Positions 34,413-45,161 of a DNA stretch of 64,000 nt are shown in pieces. The stretch's first letter is position 1. The number at the start of each line of letters is the position of its first letter. This DNA is from Pyrrhosoma nymphula (lineage: Eukaryota > Arthropoda > Insecta > Odonata > Coenagrionidae), in contig OY754329.1 in NCBI GenBank assembly GCA_963573305.1, forward strand, positions 17,327,200-17,391,199, in the 5' to 3' direction. The notes below the pieces were generated by a model. The model was not told the origin of the DNA, did not search any database, and saw nothing but the letters and a program-made list of their open reading frames with translations. The translations under genes and the position numbers were made by a program.

Positions 34413-37400
34413 ATCTTGGCATCCGTGCGCGTGACTGCGTACCACATCATTTGTGCAATCGCAATGATTGGAAAATTTCCTTTTTTTATTTCTCCCTGGA
34501 ATTACTTGTATTCAACCTACATCTAAACTACATTTCATTTTTTCCTTCTTACTTTTGAGGTGTAGCTTAAAAAAATATATCGTTTCCATTTGCCTCGTCT
34601 CTCCTTTACCACTTTCTCTTCATCTTATTGAATTTATATCCTCCGAGACCATCTGCTAATCTTTCTTTTCCCATATTTCTTGAATCATATTATCCACTGT
34701 CTGATTTTCAGTGCCCCACACAAGGACTTAAGGACATGCCCGAAGTTTATGATAATAGCCACCGTTGAATATGTATAAGTGGGAAAGCAGTCTCATTGAA
34801 ATACTGAATTTCATGTGATGGAGTTATATTTTACTGCAACTATTTCATATCTAAATAGAGTATAACCCAATGACTTAATTCATTGCAAGTTTTCAGTAAA
34901 AGGTGCAGCAGGAAAAGTCAGTTCATTTATTCCATGGTAATTTTTCTCATGTAATATTTCCAGGAGCCTTGGGTCCCAAAGATCCATAGCCAATAGAACA
35001 AATGTCATCTCTTTTTTAAGCTTGAAAGTTGAAGTTTGAAATTTTACACTGCCTAGAATCCTGGCATTGGCGCCCGAGAAAAGGGGTAATGACGCAAAGT
35101 GCATCATAAAAATAAATTTTTTGGTGGAAATCCTAGCCGGGCATCAGGCAATTTTGGGCGGGGGGAGGGGAGGATAAAAAACATTGTGCATGGGGAGATT
35201 AGTCATTGAGCTTGGGGGGGAAGTGTGATCCACTGAATTCTGGGGTATATTTTGTGAGAAGATTGAGCTTTCACCACGAGTAATTGCTTCAATAATCTGT
35301 TAGTAGATTTATTTATATTTAGGAATATATAATACGAGCTGGTCATTGTGTTTTGTGCCAAATAAATGTTTCTCGGGAATGAAGAGCTAATCATTTTAGA
35401 TCGGAGTGGCAATAAAATCGTATGCAAATGATGGCGACGCCATAAGCATGAAATATAATGTAATGCTAATGCGTATTTATCCACACGGAACTGTGCATCT
35501 TTTAATTTTGTTCGTCACCTCAGTTTCAATGGCTGTTTTTGGCCTCCAAAGAATGCTGGAAAACATTTATCACCTGCTAAATTTGTAAGCATTTATGTTC
35601 GTTTTCATTTTAAGGAATTTATCGTTATCTATTAGCAATGAATATTCAGTGATGAAAGAACTTTAACTACGAAAACGAAATGAGGAAAAGAGGGGCAAGG
35701 TCGTGAATATAAAAATTTCCTTTAAAAGTTGCAAAACGGAGTGTTAAGACTGAAAGTGATTTCAAAACCCGGATAAAAATTAATTCGCACGCACATGAAT
35801 TTGCATTCTCAGCCAAAAATGCTAAAGCGGAATTACGATTGTACATCAAAGGAGGACACAGAGAATCGTGGGACATGCGCGGTTTCAGATGACCTTCCAC
35901 TGCCAACGACTTGCTTTATTGCAACCTCGGGGATAGTTCACATCAAAGGCAGGTCATCCGCGCGAAGGAAAATGGAGTTACGACAGCGGCTGTTAATGGC
36001 CGGCTCTGTAAATCCAATCATATGGCTTATTTTTCGTAAGTACCGTGTGGTCAGATGCCTGCATTTATCTTGTGCATGAAGTCTGCGAGTAGTTTAATAA
36101 ACGACCAAGAAGGGATCATTTTTTGGAATTGTCTGCCCATGAACCCGGTTATTATTAATTAATTCGCTACTTCACTCAATTAATATATTAAGATTTCAAA
36201 GCCAAGCCGCTTTTTACCGCACATGAATAGTTTCGTGATGCCTAATGTTCTTTGATCGTACGTTGAACAAAGGGCTGTAAGACTACGAAACTTGTTCTAA
36301 CTACGAAAAATGTTAAAATGAAGAAATGAAAAAAGAATAATTTTTGGATCTAATACCTAAATCCAGAAATTTTACCAGATGACTAAAAAAGGAAAAACTG
36401 GAAACGCAGAAGTAAGAATTCAAATTAAAATGGTAAGAAGAATTAGGAAAAAATTGAAGGAAAAGGAGGGTGAGCTCCATCGATGGTAGACGGAGAGTTA
36501 AAGTGAACAGTAAACCCGTTGCAAAAAATACTTTTGATCAGAATATAGTTACTTAGCAGCTAGCAACACTCATGTCGAAGTAAGAAAACACTATTAAAAC
36601 GATATGTGGAGCATGCTTTGATATGACAATGACGTTTGGGCTTAGGCAGTAGCAGAACTAATGGAGATTATAAGAAGTGGAGATGAGGTATTACAGAGGA
36701 GTGATGAATACCAAATGGTAGGAGAGAACCATCCATGAAGAATCAATTAGGCACATTCAAGTGAACAGTTAAACCTTTATCTTACGTCTATGAAAAGACG
36801 TCCTTTTACAAAAGGTGCCCTTAAGTTAGACTGTTTAATATAAATTTTATCTCATGGATGAAGGTTATGTATCAAAATCTGAAAGAAATAACTTCTCTAA
36901 AGGTTTTTTCATTGAATTATAATTGAAACCATACAGATATAATAATAAAACATTCTCACAAAAATGTAATGGCAATGTAAGAAACTAAAATTTTGTTTAG
37001 AGAGTTAAGAAGATTTAAAGAAATCCTCTGAAATATGTCCGTCTTGGAAAGAATTATTTCCTAAGGGTGTCCGTGTCCTTACGTTGGGGTGTCCATACCT
37101 ACATGAAAAGGTCGCGGCAAGCATAGCCGTATGCAACTCAGTCCGGGATTGAATTACTGTCCTTAAGTAAGATGTGTCCGATTATCAGAGGTGCTCGTTT
37201 ATAGAAGTTTTAATGAAACTTTGTGATATTCTGTAAAATTATTATTCATGCTAAACTTGTGCACAACATTTAAATGGAAAACAAAATTGACACCTGTTCT
37301 TCTTCAGATGATGCTATAGTGTCGAATCCGGGGTATTTCTGCCTTATTTATTTGTATCTTTTATTGTTGGCATTAAAATATTTTGTATACGTAAATCCAT

Positions 37401-37587
37401 CAATGAAGAAGTCGTACAAAGAGTTAGAGAGAATGAAAAGTTCAATGGAAATCCTGCGATTTGGAAAAGAAAAAAATCCTGCGATTTGGGCTCCTCCTTG
37501 GACATACTAGCCTCATGAAAACTGAAATGGAAGAAAAACAAATGGGAAAAGTTATCGAAGGTGGCGTCGATGGGATATTGAGTAGTG
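34413..37587. other. AT-rich DNA, nothing firmly recognised
   Basis: A 94-codon frame at 35795-36079 looks slightly protein-like and is followed by a GTAAGT-type donor near 36038, but it has no domain. Around 36655-36740 the plus strand may be a faint LINE C-terminal remnant. Neither is secure. Confidence 0.3.
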
Positions 37588-38148
37588 TTAAGGTAGTTTG
37601 AGCGAAAAATCACTTCACCTAGAATTTGATGAATTTGGCCTCATTTTAAAGAAAAAACTCTCATCTTACCAATTATATCAAAATATAAACCCCATGCCGA
37701 ACTACTTTTCGAGCAATTTGCCTCAAAATATAAGCTGTTTAACATGGGATAGATTATGGCTGTGCGCTCCAGAGGGAGAATATTAATACATTTAGGAACT
37801 TCTAGCACTTAGATTTCGTCAAAAAACTAACTGTGTGTAGTTGCATGTTTTCTCAGCTATTTATAAAAAATAATCTATTACTTACCACAGTAACTTTTAC
37901 AGAATCGCAAAAAACCTGCTGTTTTGAAGGGTTTTCAGCCGTACGGCGGGAAAAAATGAGTCAAGTTAGAGACTTATGTAGCTTTATTTATTTAATTACT
38001 GAGAATTTTCGTCATATATAACTATATATTTGCGCCATTAATATTACAATATTTATTTCATACTTCTTACAGACGCTGAAATAAAAAAATAAAATTTGAA
38101 TATGGTCTCCATTATGACTAGAGAACTATCTCGATCAACTAACCTTAA
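37588..38148 (+). mobile_element. TTAA family 2 MITE, full-length copy
   Basis: It starts TTAAGGTAGTTTGAGCGA and ends TCGATCAACTAACCTTAA, 561 bp with TTAA both sides. It aligns along its length with 1-187 (3' part), 29861-30426 (reversed), 47936-48484 and 57179-57753 (reversed). It has no ORF of its own. Confidence 0.88.
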
Positions 38149-38479
38149 ATTAAGGAATCATTAATGAATGCATCTATATCGTCGAAGTACCTTGAATGAA
38201 TGTGTAGAGTGGTTACCTGGAAAGGGAGTGGGATGGACAGCTATATGGAGAGTGTAAGACGATTGCTGTGATGATCATGAAATTTTCTGTCCTTTTTTCA
38301 ACTTTATGTTCATTATTTTCAATGCGTAGTATTACATTAAACGTTATTGCCCCCATGAAAATCAGTATCAGGAAAGGAAGTGAGGAATTTTATCAGAAGG
38401 AGACTTTAAACAGCTAGCTGCACAAGCAGGGAAATACGGATGGATTCCATAAATACATGCGTGGAGCAACATTTTGTAT
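38149..38479. other. No gene recognised
   Basis: Nothing is supported here. The LINE fragment that follows may start within it. Confidence 0.3.
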
Positions 38480-38880
38480 GGTGTACGGTTAAGTTTGGTG
38501 CCACAAAAACTGCAAAACGAAGAAGATTTGAAGAAATGAAAGCTGTGGAGTTATCAAAGAATGACTGAGATCAATCGGATGGATAGAACCCCCAATGGAG
38601 AAATCCTGTGAAGATTTTGAGAGAAAATGTATAAAAACTCAAAGAGGAGGAGGAGAAGAGACAAACTTATTGGACACATTTTGCGACACAAAAGCCTGAT
38701 GAAAACCATAATGAAAGGAGATATGAATGGGAATAATTACCGGGGAAGATGAGAAGAATAAGGGATGATGGAACATTCCCGATAAATTATTTCGGGCATT
38801 TAAACGAAGACAGAAGAAAGGTTAAAACGGTAGACTGTCATGGAAGTGGAAAGCTTCAGCTAAACAATCTTCGGATGAAT
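38480..38880 (+). pseudogene. LINE reverse transcriptase C-terminal relic
   Basis: Plus-strand peptides R-R-F-E-E-M-K, W-S-Y-Q-R-M-T-E-I-N-R-M-D, K-R-R-R-R-R-D-K-L-I-G-H-I-L-R-H and M-K-G-D-M-N-G occur in order. They correspond to the L-E-A-F-E-M-W...R-M...W-x-D...R-R-x-R-W-I-G-H-I-L-R-H...I-E-G block at the C-terminus of RTE/CR1-like LINEs. The frame shifts several times, so the copy is old. Confidence 0.75.
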
Positions 38881-39239
38881 GACTTCTGATGTTGAGAGAT
38901 CGGTGATTCGTGGCTAGGTTGGAAAGATTTAGCGAGTTCGTCGGGAAATAGCTCGCCAATGTGACTGCTCCTGCGCTGTTTCGCAGAAAACCATATGGAG
39001 GCAGATTTCTTTAAAAAAACAATAAAAAATAAAAGTGGTCGACATCCAGTTTATGCGCGTAAGGGCTCTCTGGATGTGATCTGAAATAGCTTTGGTATCG
39101 GGGGTGTGTCAGCGTGGAGCATCTCGGAGATAACAAGCACGTTACGGTATTTCAGCACTTGCGCTATGGCAGGATGTTTTCATCTTCTCGGAAGCCCCCC
39201 CAGCTTCTTTGAAAACTTAAGCATGACAATGTCCTTCCG

Positions 39240-39990
39240 CGCGACACCGTGGGAGAGTGATGCGAAGCGGTGAAGCAAGCGTCTGCGCAATCCAGTTTTC
39301 CCTTTTTCCGTAGAACGCGCAATCTAGCCGAGGGAAGGAAGAGGACGATGCTTCCGCATTTTGCTCTTCATACAACAAAAACAAACCCAACAACAGCTCT
39401 CTTATATGTATATGTACACAATCTCTCTCTTATTTTGTTCAATCCTCGGAAAGCATTCATCCGCGGTCATCAGCATACGCGCTATTCTATGAATTTCAAC
39501 GGCGCTCTCTTGAAGGAGGGAAGAAAAAAAATGGAGAGGGTTGGAACTTGGCGTCCTGGGAAACGAGGATTGCATTCTTTATGCGATATCGCCAACCTCC
39601 ACCCATCCGTCTTCCCGTGCTTCTTCCCCGCAATTCGGTTTGATGCGTCCGCAATATTTCCAGGAAGGGTTCGAAGCACCGAGACTCCCTTCCGCGTAAA
39701 TCCGAAAATGCGTATTCCTCCTCGTCCGAATATATCAGATCTCCGAGCACTTCCGATGTGCTCGCAGCCTTGGCCGTGCTTCGGTTGACGGAAGGCCCTG
39801 CTTCCATCCACGTGGGATGGAGGGGCGACGCATAATAAAGAAAAAAAAGCGAATGCCCCCCACACCCCCCCTGCCATTCACCTCCCGTTAACCGAAAGGG
39901 AAATTGGTTCCGGGAATCGCAACGGCGTCCCGGAAGAAGGCGAGGCGCATTCCGCCCGGATCCTCCACCTGGCCGGCCACCCCTTGCGGA
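39240..39990. other. GC-rich island, possible exon or promoter
   Basis: This is a sustained CpG-rich segment. The minus-strand frame 39496-39807 starts with Met-Glu-Ala-Gly and contains an acidic stretch Y-S-D-E-E-E-Y-A-F-S-D-L followed by basic residues, more protein-like than most frames here. The plus-strand frame 39270-39788 (172 codons) is also open, so composition alone may explain both. No domain was recognised and the splice context is not decisive. Confidence 0.35.
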
Positions 39991-40300
39991 CCACGATTTA
40001 TTATTGCTACTATCTCACAGGCGTGGATCCCCCCTGCCCCCTCCTCTCTAGAAGACCACTGATCACAGTGGTAACAAAAAGAGCAGAGGAAGAAGAGGGA
40101 GAAGAAATGAATTAAGAGATAAAAGAAGACCTCGGCGAAAGGAGGAGAAGACAAGGGCCGAAGAAAGAAGAAGCAGTCCCGAAAGAAGAATGATGACCTC
40201 GGAAAAAGGAGAAGATCAGGGTCGGAGAAAGAAAGGAGAAGAAGACGACGAACGAAAGAAGAGAACGCGATGGCCTCATGTGGCATCTATCCGCGTCAAA
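39991..40300. repeat. Purine-rich (GAA/GAG) tract with 67-bp tandem repeat
   Basis: The unit starting GACCTCGG, with GGAGAAGA and GAAAGAAG inside, occurs at 40128 and again at 40195. The surrounding 200 bp are almost entirely purine on the plus strand. It is low-complexity and of unknown role. Confidence 0.6.
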
Positions 40301-40470
40301 TCAGATGTACGCACAACTGAAATCTAAATCGCAATTGCATAAAGTCAAATGAGTATAAAAAGTTAATTTACAATATGTACTCAAATGTAAAATCAAATGT
40401 ATTGATAATAATGCAGATTAAAGAGGGGTAAACGAGAGTGCATACCCTCAGAAATAACGTATAAATAGAT
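40301..40470 (+). mobile_element. Possible LINE 3' UTR remnant
   Basis: The phrase AAAGAGGGGTAAACGAGAG, followed by ACCCTCAGAAATAA, resembles the end of the LINE 3' UTR at 9370-9420 (GAAGAGGGGTAAGC, then GCCCTCAAAAAATAAA). Only this short similarity was seen. Confidence 0.3.
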
Positions 40471-40579
40471 GACATGCAACATTTTGAATGTTTCTTGCTG
40501 CAGCCATTAATTCAGTTCATTATAGATGACATTTTAAGCTTGTGAATGTGCATTTCTTATGGAATAAAGCATGTTTCTG

Positions 40580-41050
40580 TTGCCCCCTCCTCCTATCAAG
40601 TCTCCTCGATCGGTGTATGGCAGGGGCGGTGGGGGGCGTGGTTTTTGCGTGTCCGGTCAAGGAGGGCGCTTTGAATGACCGGGATGACGGGATCAAGGGG
40701 GAGGGGGGTGGAAAAGGAGGAGGGAAAGGGAGGGGAACGGGGGGTGGGAGGGCTCGACGAGAGAGACATAAATCTTAGCCGATTAACGAGGCCCGCACCT
40801 CCCTCGCATCAAACCCCCGGCCGACTCCAACTCACTCCAACGCAGGATCCCTCGCGATTTCATTTGTGCTCCTCGTCTTTGCTTGAGTTGATATTCCTGG
40901 TATCAGGCATCGTTCCAAGACGTACAGCAGCTTTTTTCATTGAGATGTTTATTTTAAAGCGCACGGAAGGACTCCTAATGGTTCTCTCAGAAATGCGAGG
41001 AAAAAAAGTTCCATCTCCTCTTCATTAACTTCCGCCTGGCTATAAATGAT
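40580..41050. other. GC-rich island, unknown
   Basis: G-rich runs (40690-40750) and CpG-rich sequence allow frames of 78-117 codons. No known domain is present. The patch resembles the islands at 19975 and 24845 in composition. Confidence 0.3.
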
Positions 41051-43162
41051 GGAATCGTTTGAATTGGACGATCCTCCCGACAGGCTATCGAATGGCAACT
41101 GTATTACTCGCTCATTGCGTGAGTTTACTGCTTTTGAAGCGGTCACTGGCTATAAGGCCACGATATCATCTCTGCGTCACTAGTCAGAAGTCATATTTTT
41201 AACACGTTCACTATGACGCAATCAGATAGGAAATTTTTGGGGCCTTTAATGAATGATTATCTTACAGATAAAGCATAAAAATTTCCTCAGAATGATTATC
41301 CCCTGCGAAAAATGGATTTTTATTGATATCGACACTGAAAAAACGATAAAAAATCTCGTAAATGGGAAATTGCTAATGATTGCTTCTTGCCTGTGATGGT
41401 CTTTTAGTGGTCTGGCCTAAATTTTGCAGAAATTCATTTATGGGATTCAACATCTCCCTCAGGTAATAAAAGCTTGAAAGACATATTTCTTGAATAATAT
41501 GAATAAATATCTTGTCCATAATTTCATTCGAGATTATCGACTAGTCTTATATAAGTTTTTATGATGATATGAACTACTTTGTATGATATGGACATCTTGA
41601 AAAATACTCATATGAATAACAGAAATGTCCAATAATTATAAAGAAAAAAAAACAATTTGTTACAACCCTCACGACCAATGAATAATTGAAGCAAAATCAC
41701 TAGATTGCTTGCGCAGCTAACTGTTAAGTTTCCTCCCATTTTGCCAATCGTATGTAGTCCAAAACCTTTTTTTGCCGGACGTGACTTTCCTTTGGTATAT
41801 TATTTATATTCGGTCGGCCAGAGTGGTCATTCATTATTCAACAATGGAATGACAATTATTTGCTTTTCAGTGTAAACTTATTGTGTAAAGGTAAAGGCCG
41901 TTGAGTAGGTATTTACTTTTCTATTTTATTTGGAAACATTTGTTCGCTCTTTATGCTAGACTACTATTAATGAACCCCATGAGAGATTTAGAAGCCATTT
42001 ACTAGTATCAACCCTTATATTATTAGATCCCAGGAATTAAATATCCTTCCAAAAACTTTTTTTACCTTTAATCAAAGGCTGGAGTGTATTTATCCTTTGC
42101 TTATCACATTTTTAGTCCAGTTTAGTGATTAGATGACTATATTGACAGAAAATTAGGACATGAAACACGTCCATAGAATTTATTGGACTCTTTCGCTCAC
42201 ATAACAGATATTCCAAAACACTAAACTCTTGAGTAAAATTCTATCATTTGGCGTTGATCTAAGATGGCAGAAAAATAAACTATTATACCATAATTGCCTC
42301 TAAGTGCTCTCATCAATCCTAGGAAACTGAAAATGCCGGCTTCATATTAGTAACTAAAAGCAGTTAATTACTAATATTGAGCCCTCATATATTGAGAAAA
42401 TATCTTATACTCTCCAAAGTTGCTAGAGATGTGTTCGTTAAGGAAATATTGACTGATCTAATTTATCTATTTTTAGGTAAGAATTCTTGTCCCATTCCCT
42501 AAATATTCCCTTTATTGATGGCCAAATAATTTACAGACTTTCGAAGGAGGGTTTTTTTAAAGCATTCTTCTCTGCCTTATTATTACCCGCTTAATGCTGA
42601 TTGAGAATGAATCATATTATTAAAAAATATTCGTGTGAGCGATCCTGAGGTGCATCGGCTCAAATCGTAGATGAAGAGAGGAAACCATGTACGTTTAGTT
42701 TAAGGTAGTCATGTCTCATTTATACATCAAATCTTCTTCTAGTCATGATCAATATTTATTCTGTGATCAGCGTATTGCAATATTGCTGTTTGGTTTCGCG
42801 TTCTAGTCCCCAGGGCTCAAATGTTTTTTCTTCCTCATATTAGGCTATGGTGGGATGTAACAAGTGCTTATATTATTAGTTACCTACATCGAATGATTGT
42901 TAAGACTTTTAACCCATTATTTTTTACTTAACGTATTATTATCTCAATTGATTTTTTTTAAATTTTAGATAAACTTTAATGAGGAAATACGTTGTTTAAT
43001 CTAGATGTTTTTGAAGAACATACGGAAGTTAGAATGGATAATGATCTTAATGAATAATAATGCCTGAAACACAGGATACATGAAACAAGAGACGGGAAGA
43101 ATATGTGTTGTTGGAGAAGTTGCGAATATTGTCACTGAGCCGTTATCTTATTTCGAGAGAAA
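41051..43162. other. AT-rich DNA, nothing recognised
   Basis: I see only short frames. A tRNA B-box-like phrase (GCGTTCTAGTCCCC) occurs near 42798 without a matching A box. Confidence 0.35.
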
Positions 43163-43686
43163 TATACATTCAGAACTATTCGTTATTAAGAATTTTAGTA
43201 CTTTTCTACACTATTTTATAAAAAAAGAAATAACATAGTGTAGAAAAGTTATAAAGCAGCTTTTTACACATACCTCCCCACTACTTTCTGGAAAATTTTC
43301 GTAAAAAAACGTTGACATTTCTCATACCACCACCACCCCTTGATTTCATTGTTTTTTACCAAGCATTGTATGTAAATTTTTGTTGTTATCATTTTCATGT
43401 TATAATTTTTTTTACCATCCTTTTCAATTTTGTTTCATTTTCTTTTTGTAAATTTTTAATGTGAACGTTTCTTCAAAATCAAATTTAATGTTCTGTATCT
43501 AACAACGACAACAATATAGCACATGTAAACAAACTACTACACCTGACGATGCCATACAATTGGTGAAACGCGTTAGTGTGTTTAAAAAAATAAAATAGTG
43601 TATAAAAGTACCAAAATTTATTATAATGAATATTAAAAGTTTCTACAAAGTAGAGCCTGAAGCTGTGAGTTTTATACATGCAGAAC
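43163..43686 (+). mobile_element. PLE-type hammerhead insertion 6 with 14-bp TSD
   Basis: TATACATTCAGAAC (43163-43176) and TATACATGCAGAAC (43673-43686) flank it with one mismatch. The 43186-43216 sequence reappears inverted near 43594-43617 and partly at 43226-43250, giving a nested inverted/direct arrangement of one terminal-repeat sequence. A hammerhead lies at 43538-43582. The right end encodes M-N-I-K-S-F-Y-K-V-E-P-E-A-V-S-F immediately before the duplicated target. At about 496 bp it is the longest of this subfamily here. Confidence 0.8.
43538..43582 (+). ncRNA. Hammerhead ribozyme in insertion 6
   Basis: CUGACGA is followed by stem II GCCA/UGGU with a UACAAU loop, then GAAA, the short stem III A-C/G-U around GC, and the triplet GUU. 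The core boxes are complete. Stem I pairing (CAC with GUG, one bulge) is weak. Confidence 0.75.
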
Positions 43687-43852
43687 GTCTGTATCAGGAT
43701 TTGAGCGTAAGGAAGCTTGCCTCATGGCATTGAGACAGCATTGATGAAGAGGCTGAAGGGGTTAGCTAGCGACTTTTTCTTTCGAAGACTTCTTTTATTA
43801 TTGTATGTTTGTTTTTTCGGGTGTACCCCGCGTACTATGACCAGGTGTGAAA

Positions 43853-43891
43853 CCTGACGTTTCGTGGCCGTTGCTGGCCACTTTATCAAAG
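43853..43891 (-). ncRNA. Hammerhead-like motif, left arm of the large PLE palindrome
   Basis: Stem II GUGGCC/GGCCAC is perfect and is followed by GAAA, C, GUC. The first box reads UUGAUAA rather than CUGANGA, changing two conserved bases, so catalysis is doubtful although the fold is retained. Confidence 0.6.
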
Positions 43892-43934
43892 GGAATGAGG
43901 TATCTGATGAGTTGGTGGAGTTTATATAGGGGTT

Positions 43935-44474
43935 TCAAGGAGGGCAAAGGATGGGAAGGGGAGGAGTGGAAGGAGTAGTCATTGCATCTTTATTCCGCTT
44001 CAAAGCAGGGTCCCACGTGTGGCTGAGTTGGAGGCCACAGTCCCTATTGAAATTTAGATGGCATTTTCTTATCTCCAAAGCTTCTCGGATCAGCCGGGGC
44101 TTGAAGTTTTTCACTTTGGCGATTATCTTTGTTTGTCTGAGGTCAATCGCGTGTCCCGAGGCTGAATGTTCCGCTACAGCTGATTTTAAGGGTTGTTTCA
44201 GTCGAATCGCCCGCTCGTGTTCTTCTAAGCGGGTTTTGACGGAGCGTCCGGTTTCGCCGATATATTTCTTCTTACAAGTTTGGCATGGTATCTCATACAC
44301 TCCTTCCACTTGAAATGGTGTTGCGTCCTTCACACTCCTCAGACAGTTTCTAATTTTTAAATGTGGCTTGAACACAGCTTTGATATCTTGTTTGCGGAGG
44401 ATGTTCCCTATTCTATCCGAAAAAAGAAGAAATTGGGACTCCGGACGCAAACAACCTGGCACCCAAGAGAGCAT
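43935..44474 (-). CDS. GIY-YIG endonuclease part of a Penelope-like polyprotein (left arm)
   Basis: The minus-strand frame holds the PLE C-terminal endonuclease. Visible are E-G-V-Y-E-I-P-C-Q-T-C, K-K-K-Y-I-G-E-T-G-R-S-V, R-L-E-E-H-E-R-A-I, the H-S-A-S-G-H-A-I-D block, and N-R-D-C-G-L-Q-L-S-H-T-W-D-P. The GIY-YIG tyrosines, the conserved Arg and the C-x2-C insert are all present. The first roughly 20 codons come from the palindrome centre and are not PLE-like. The reverse transcriptase is absent, so it is a 5'-truncated gene although its frame is intact. Confidence 0.88.
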   Translation of the reverse strand: MLSWVPGCLRPESQFLLFSDRIGNILRKQDIKAVFKPHLKIRNCLRSVKDATPFQVEGVYEIPCQTCKKKYIGETGRSVKTRLEEHERAIRLKQPLKSAVAEHSASGHAIDLRQTKIIAKVKNFKPRLIREALEIRKCHLNFNRDCGLQLSHTWDPALKRNKDAMTTPSTPPLPILCPP

Positions 44475-44983
44475 TCCTTCCTTACGTCCGGGGCGTAACG
44501 GATAGAATAGGGAACATCCTCCGCAAACAAGATATCAAAGCTGTGTTCAAGCCACATTTAAAAATTAGAAACTGTCTGAGGAGTGTGAAGGACGCAACAC
44601 CATTTCAAGTGGAAGGAGTGTATGAGATACCATGCCAAACTTGTAAGAAGAAATATATCGGCGAAACCGGACGCTCCGTCAAAACCCGCTTAGAAGAACA
44701 CGAGCGGGCGATTCGACTGAAACAACCCTTAAAATCAGCTGTAGCGGAACATTCAGCCTCGGGACACGCGATTGACCTCAGACAAACAAAGATAATCGCC
44801 AAAGTGAAAAACTTCAAGCCCCGGCTGATCCGAGAAGCTTTGGAGATAAGAAAATGCCATCTAAATTTCAATAGGGACTGTGGCCTCCAACTCAGCCACA
44901 CGTGGGACCCTGCTTTGAAGCGGAATAAAGATGCAATGACTACTCCTTCCACTCCTCCCCTTCCCATCCTTTGCCCTCCTTGA
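44453..44983 (+). CDS. GIY-YIG endonuclease part of a Penelope-like polyprotein (right arm)
   Basis: This is the mirror copy of the left-arm ORF with an identical product over 146 residues. Its frame extends further upstream than the left copy, to A-F-L-P-Y-V-R-G-V-T-D-R-I-G-N-I-L-R-K. That is the linker typical of Penelope-like proteins between reverse transcriptase and endonuclease. The right arm is therefore the primary element and the left arm the inverted copy. There is no reverse transcriptase and no start codon of its own. Confidence 0.88.
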   Translation, partial: NLAPKRAFLPYVRGVTDRIGNILRKQDIKAVFKPHLKIRNCLRSVKDATPFQVEGVYEIPCQTCKKKYIGETGRSVKTRLEEHERAIRLKQPLKSAVAEHSASGHAIDLRQTKIIAKVKNFKPRLIREALEIRKCHLNFNRDCGLQLSHTWDPALKRNKDAMTTPSTPPLPILCPP

Positions 44984-45026
44984 AACCCCTATATAAACTC
45001 CACCAACTCATCAGATACCTCATTCC

Positions 45027-45066
45027 CTTTGATAAAGTGGCCAGCAACGGCCACGAAACGTCAGGT
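45027..45066 (+). ncRNA. Hammerhead-like motif, right arm of the large PLE palindrome
   Basis: Same sequence as the left-arm copy, located about 45 bp after the endonuclease stop, the usual place in Penelope-like elements. The variant UUGAUAA box is shared by both arms, so it pre-dates the duplication. Confidence 0.6.
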
Positions 45067-45161
45067 TTCACACCTGGTCATAGTACGCGGGGTACACCCG
45101 AAAAAACAAACATACAGTGATAATGACCCGCGAAAGTTTTAACCAAGAATTCTTTTATTAT

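Larger units (their letters stand above)
43790..45161. mobile_element. Head-to-head Penelope-like element, 618-bp palindrome arms, 12-bp TSD
   Basis: Two arms, 43802-44419 and 44499-45116, are equal in length and encode identical proteins on opposite strands around a 79-bp non-repeated centre. TTCTTTTATTAT flanks the whole at 43790-43801 and 45150-45161, with 33 extra bases between the right arm and the right duplicate. Each arm contains, from the centre outward, the 3' part of a PLE ORF with the GIY-YIG nuclease, its stop, and a hammerhead-like motif. The reverse transcriptase is missing. Identical arms indicate a recent event: a template switch during target-primed synthesis, or arm-to-arm gene conversion. 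Confidence 0.92.

Noticed and set aside
43951..44967. 120-codon frames antisense to the GIY-YIG ORFs
   Set aside because: They are antisense shadows of the PLE ORFs in both arms.
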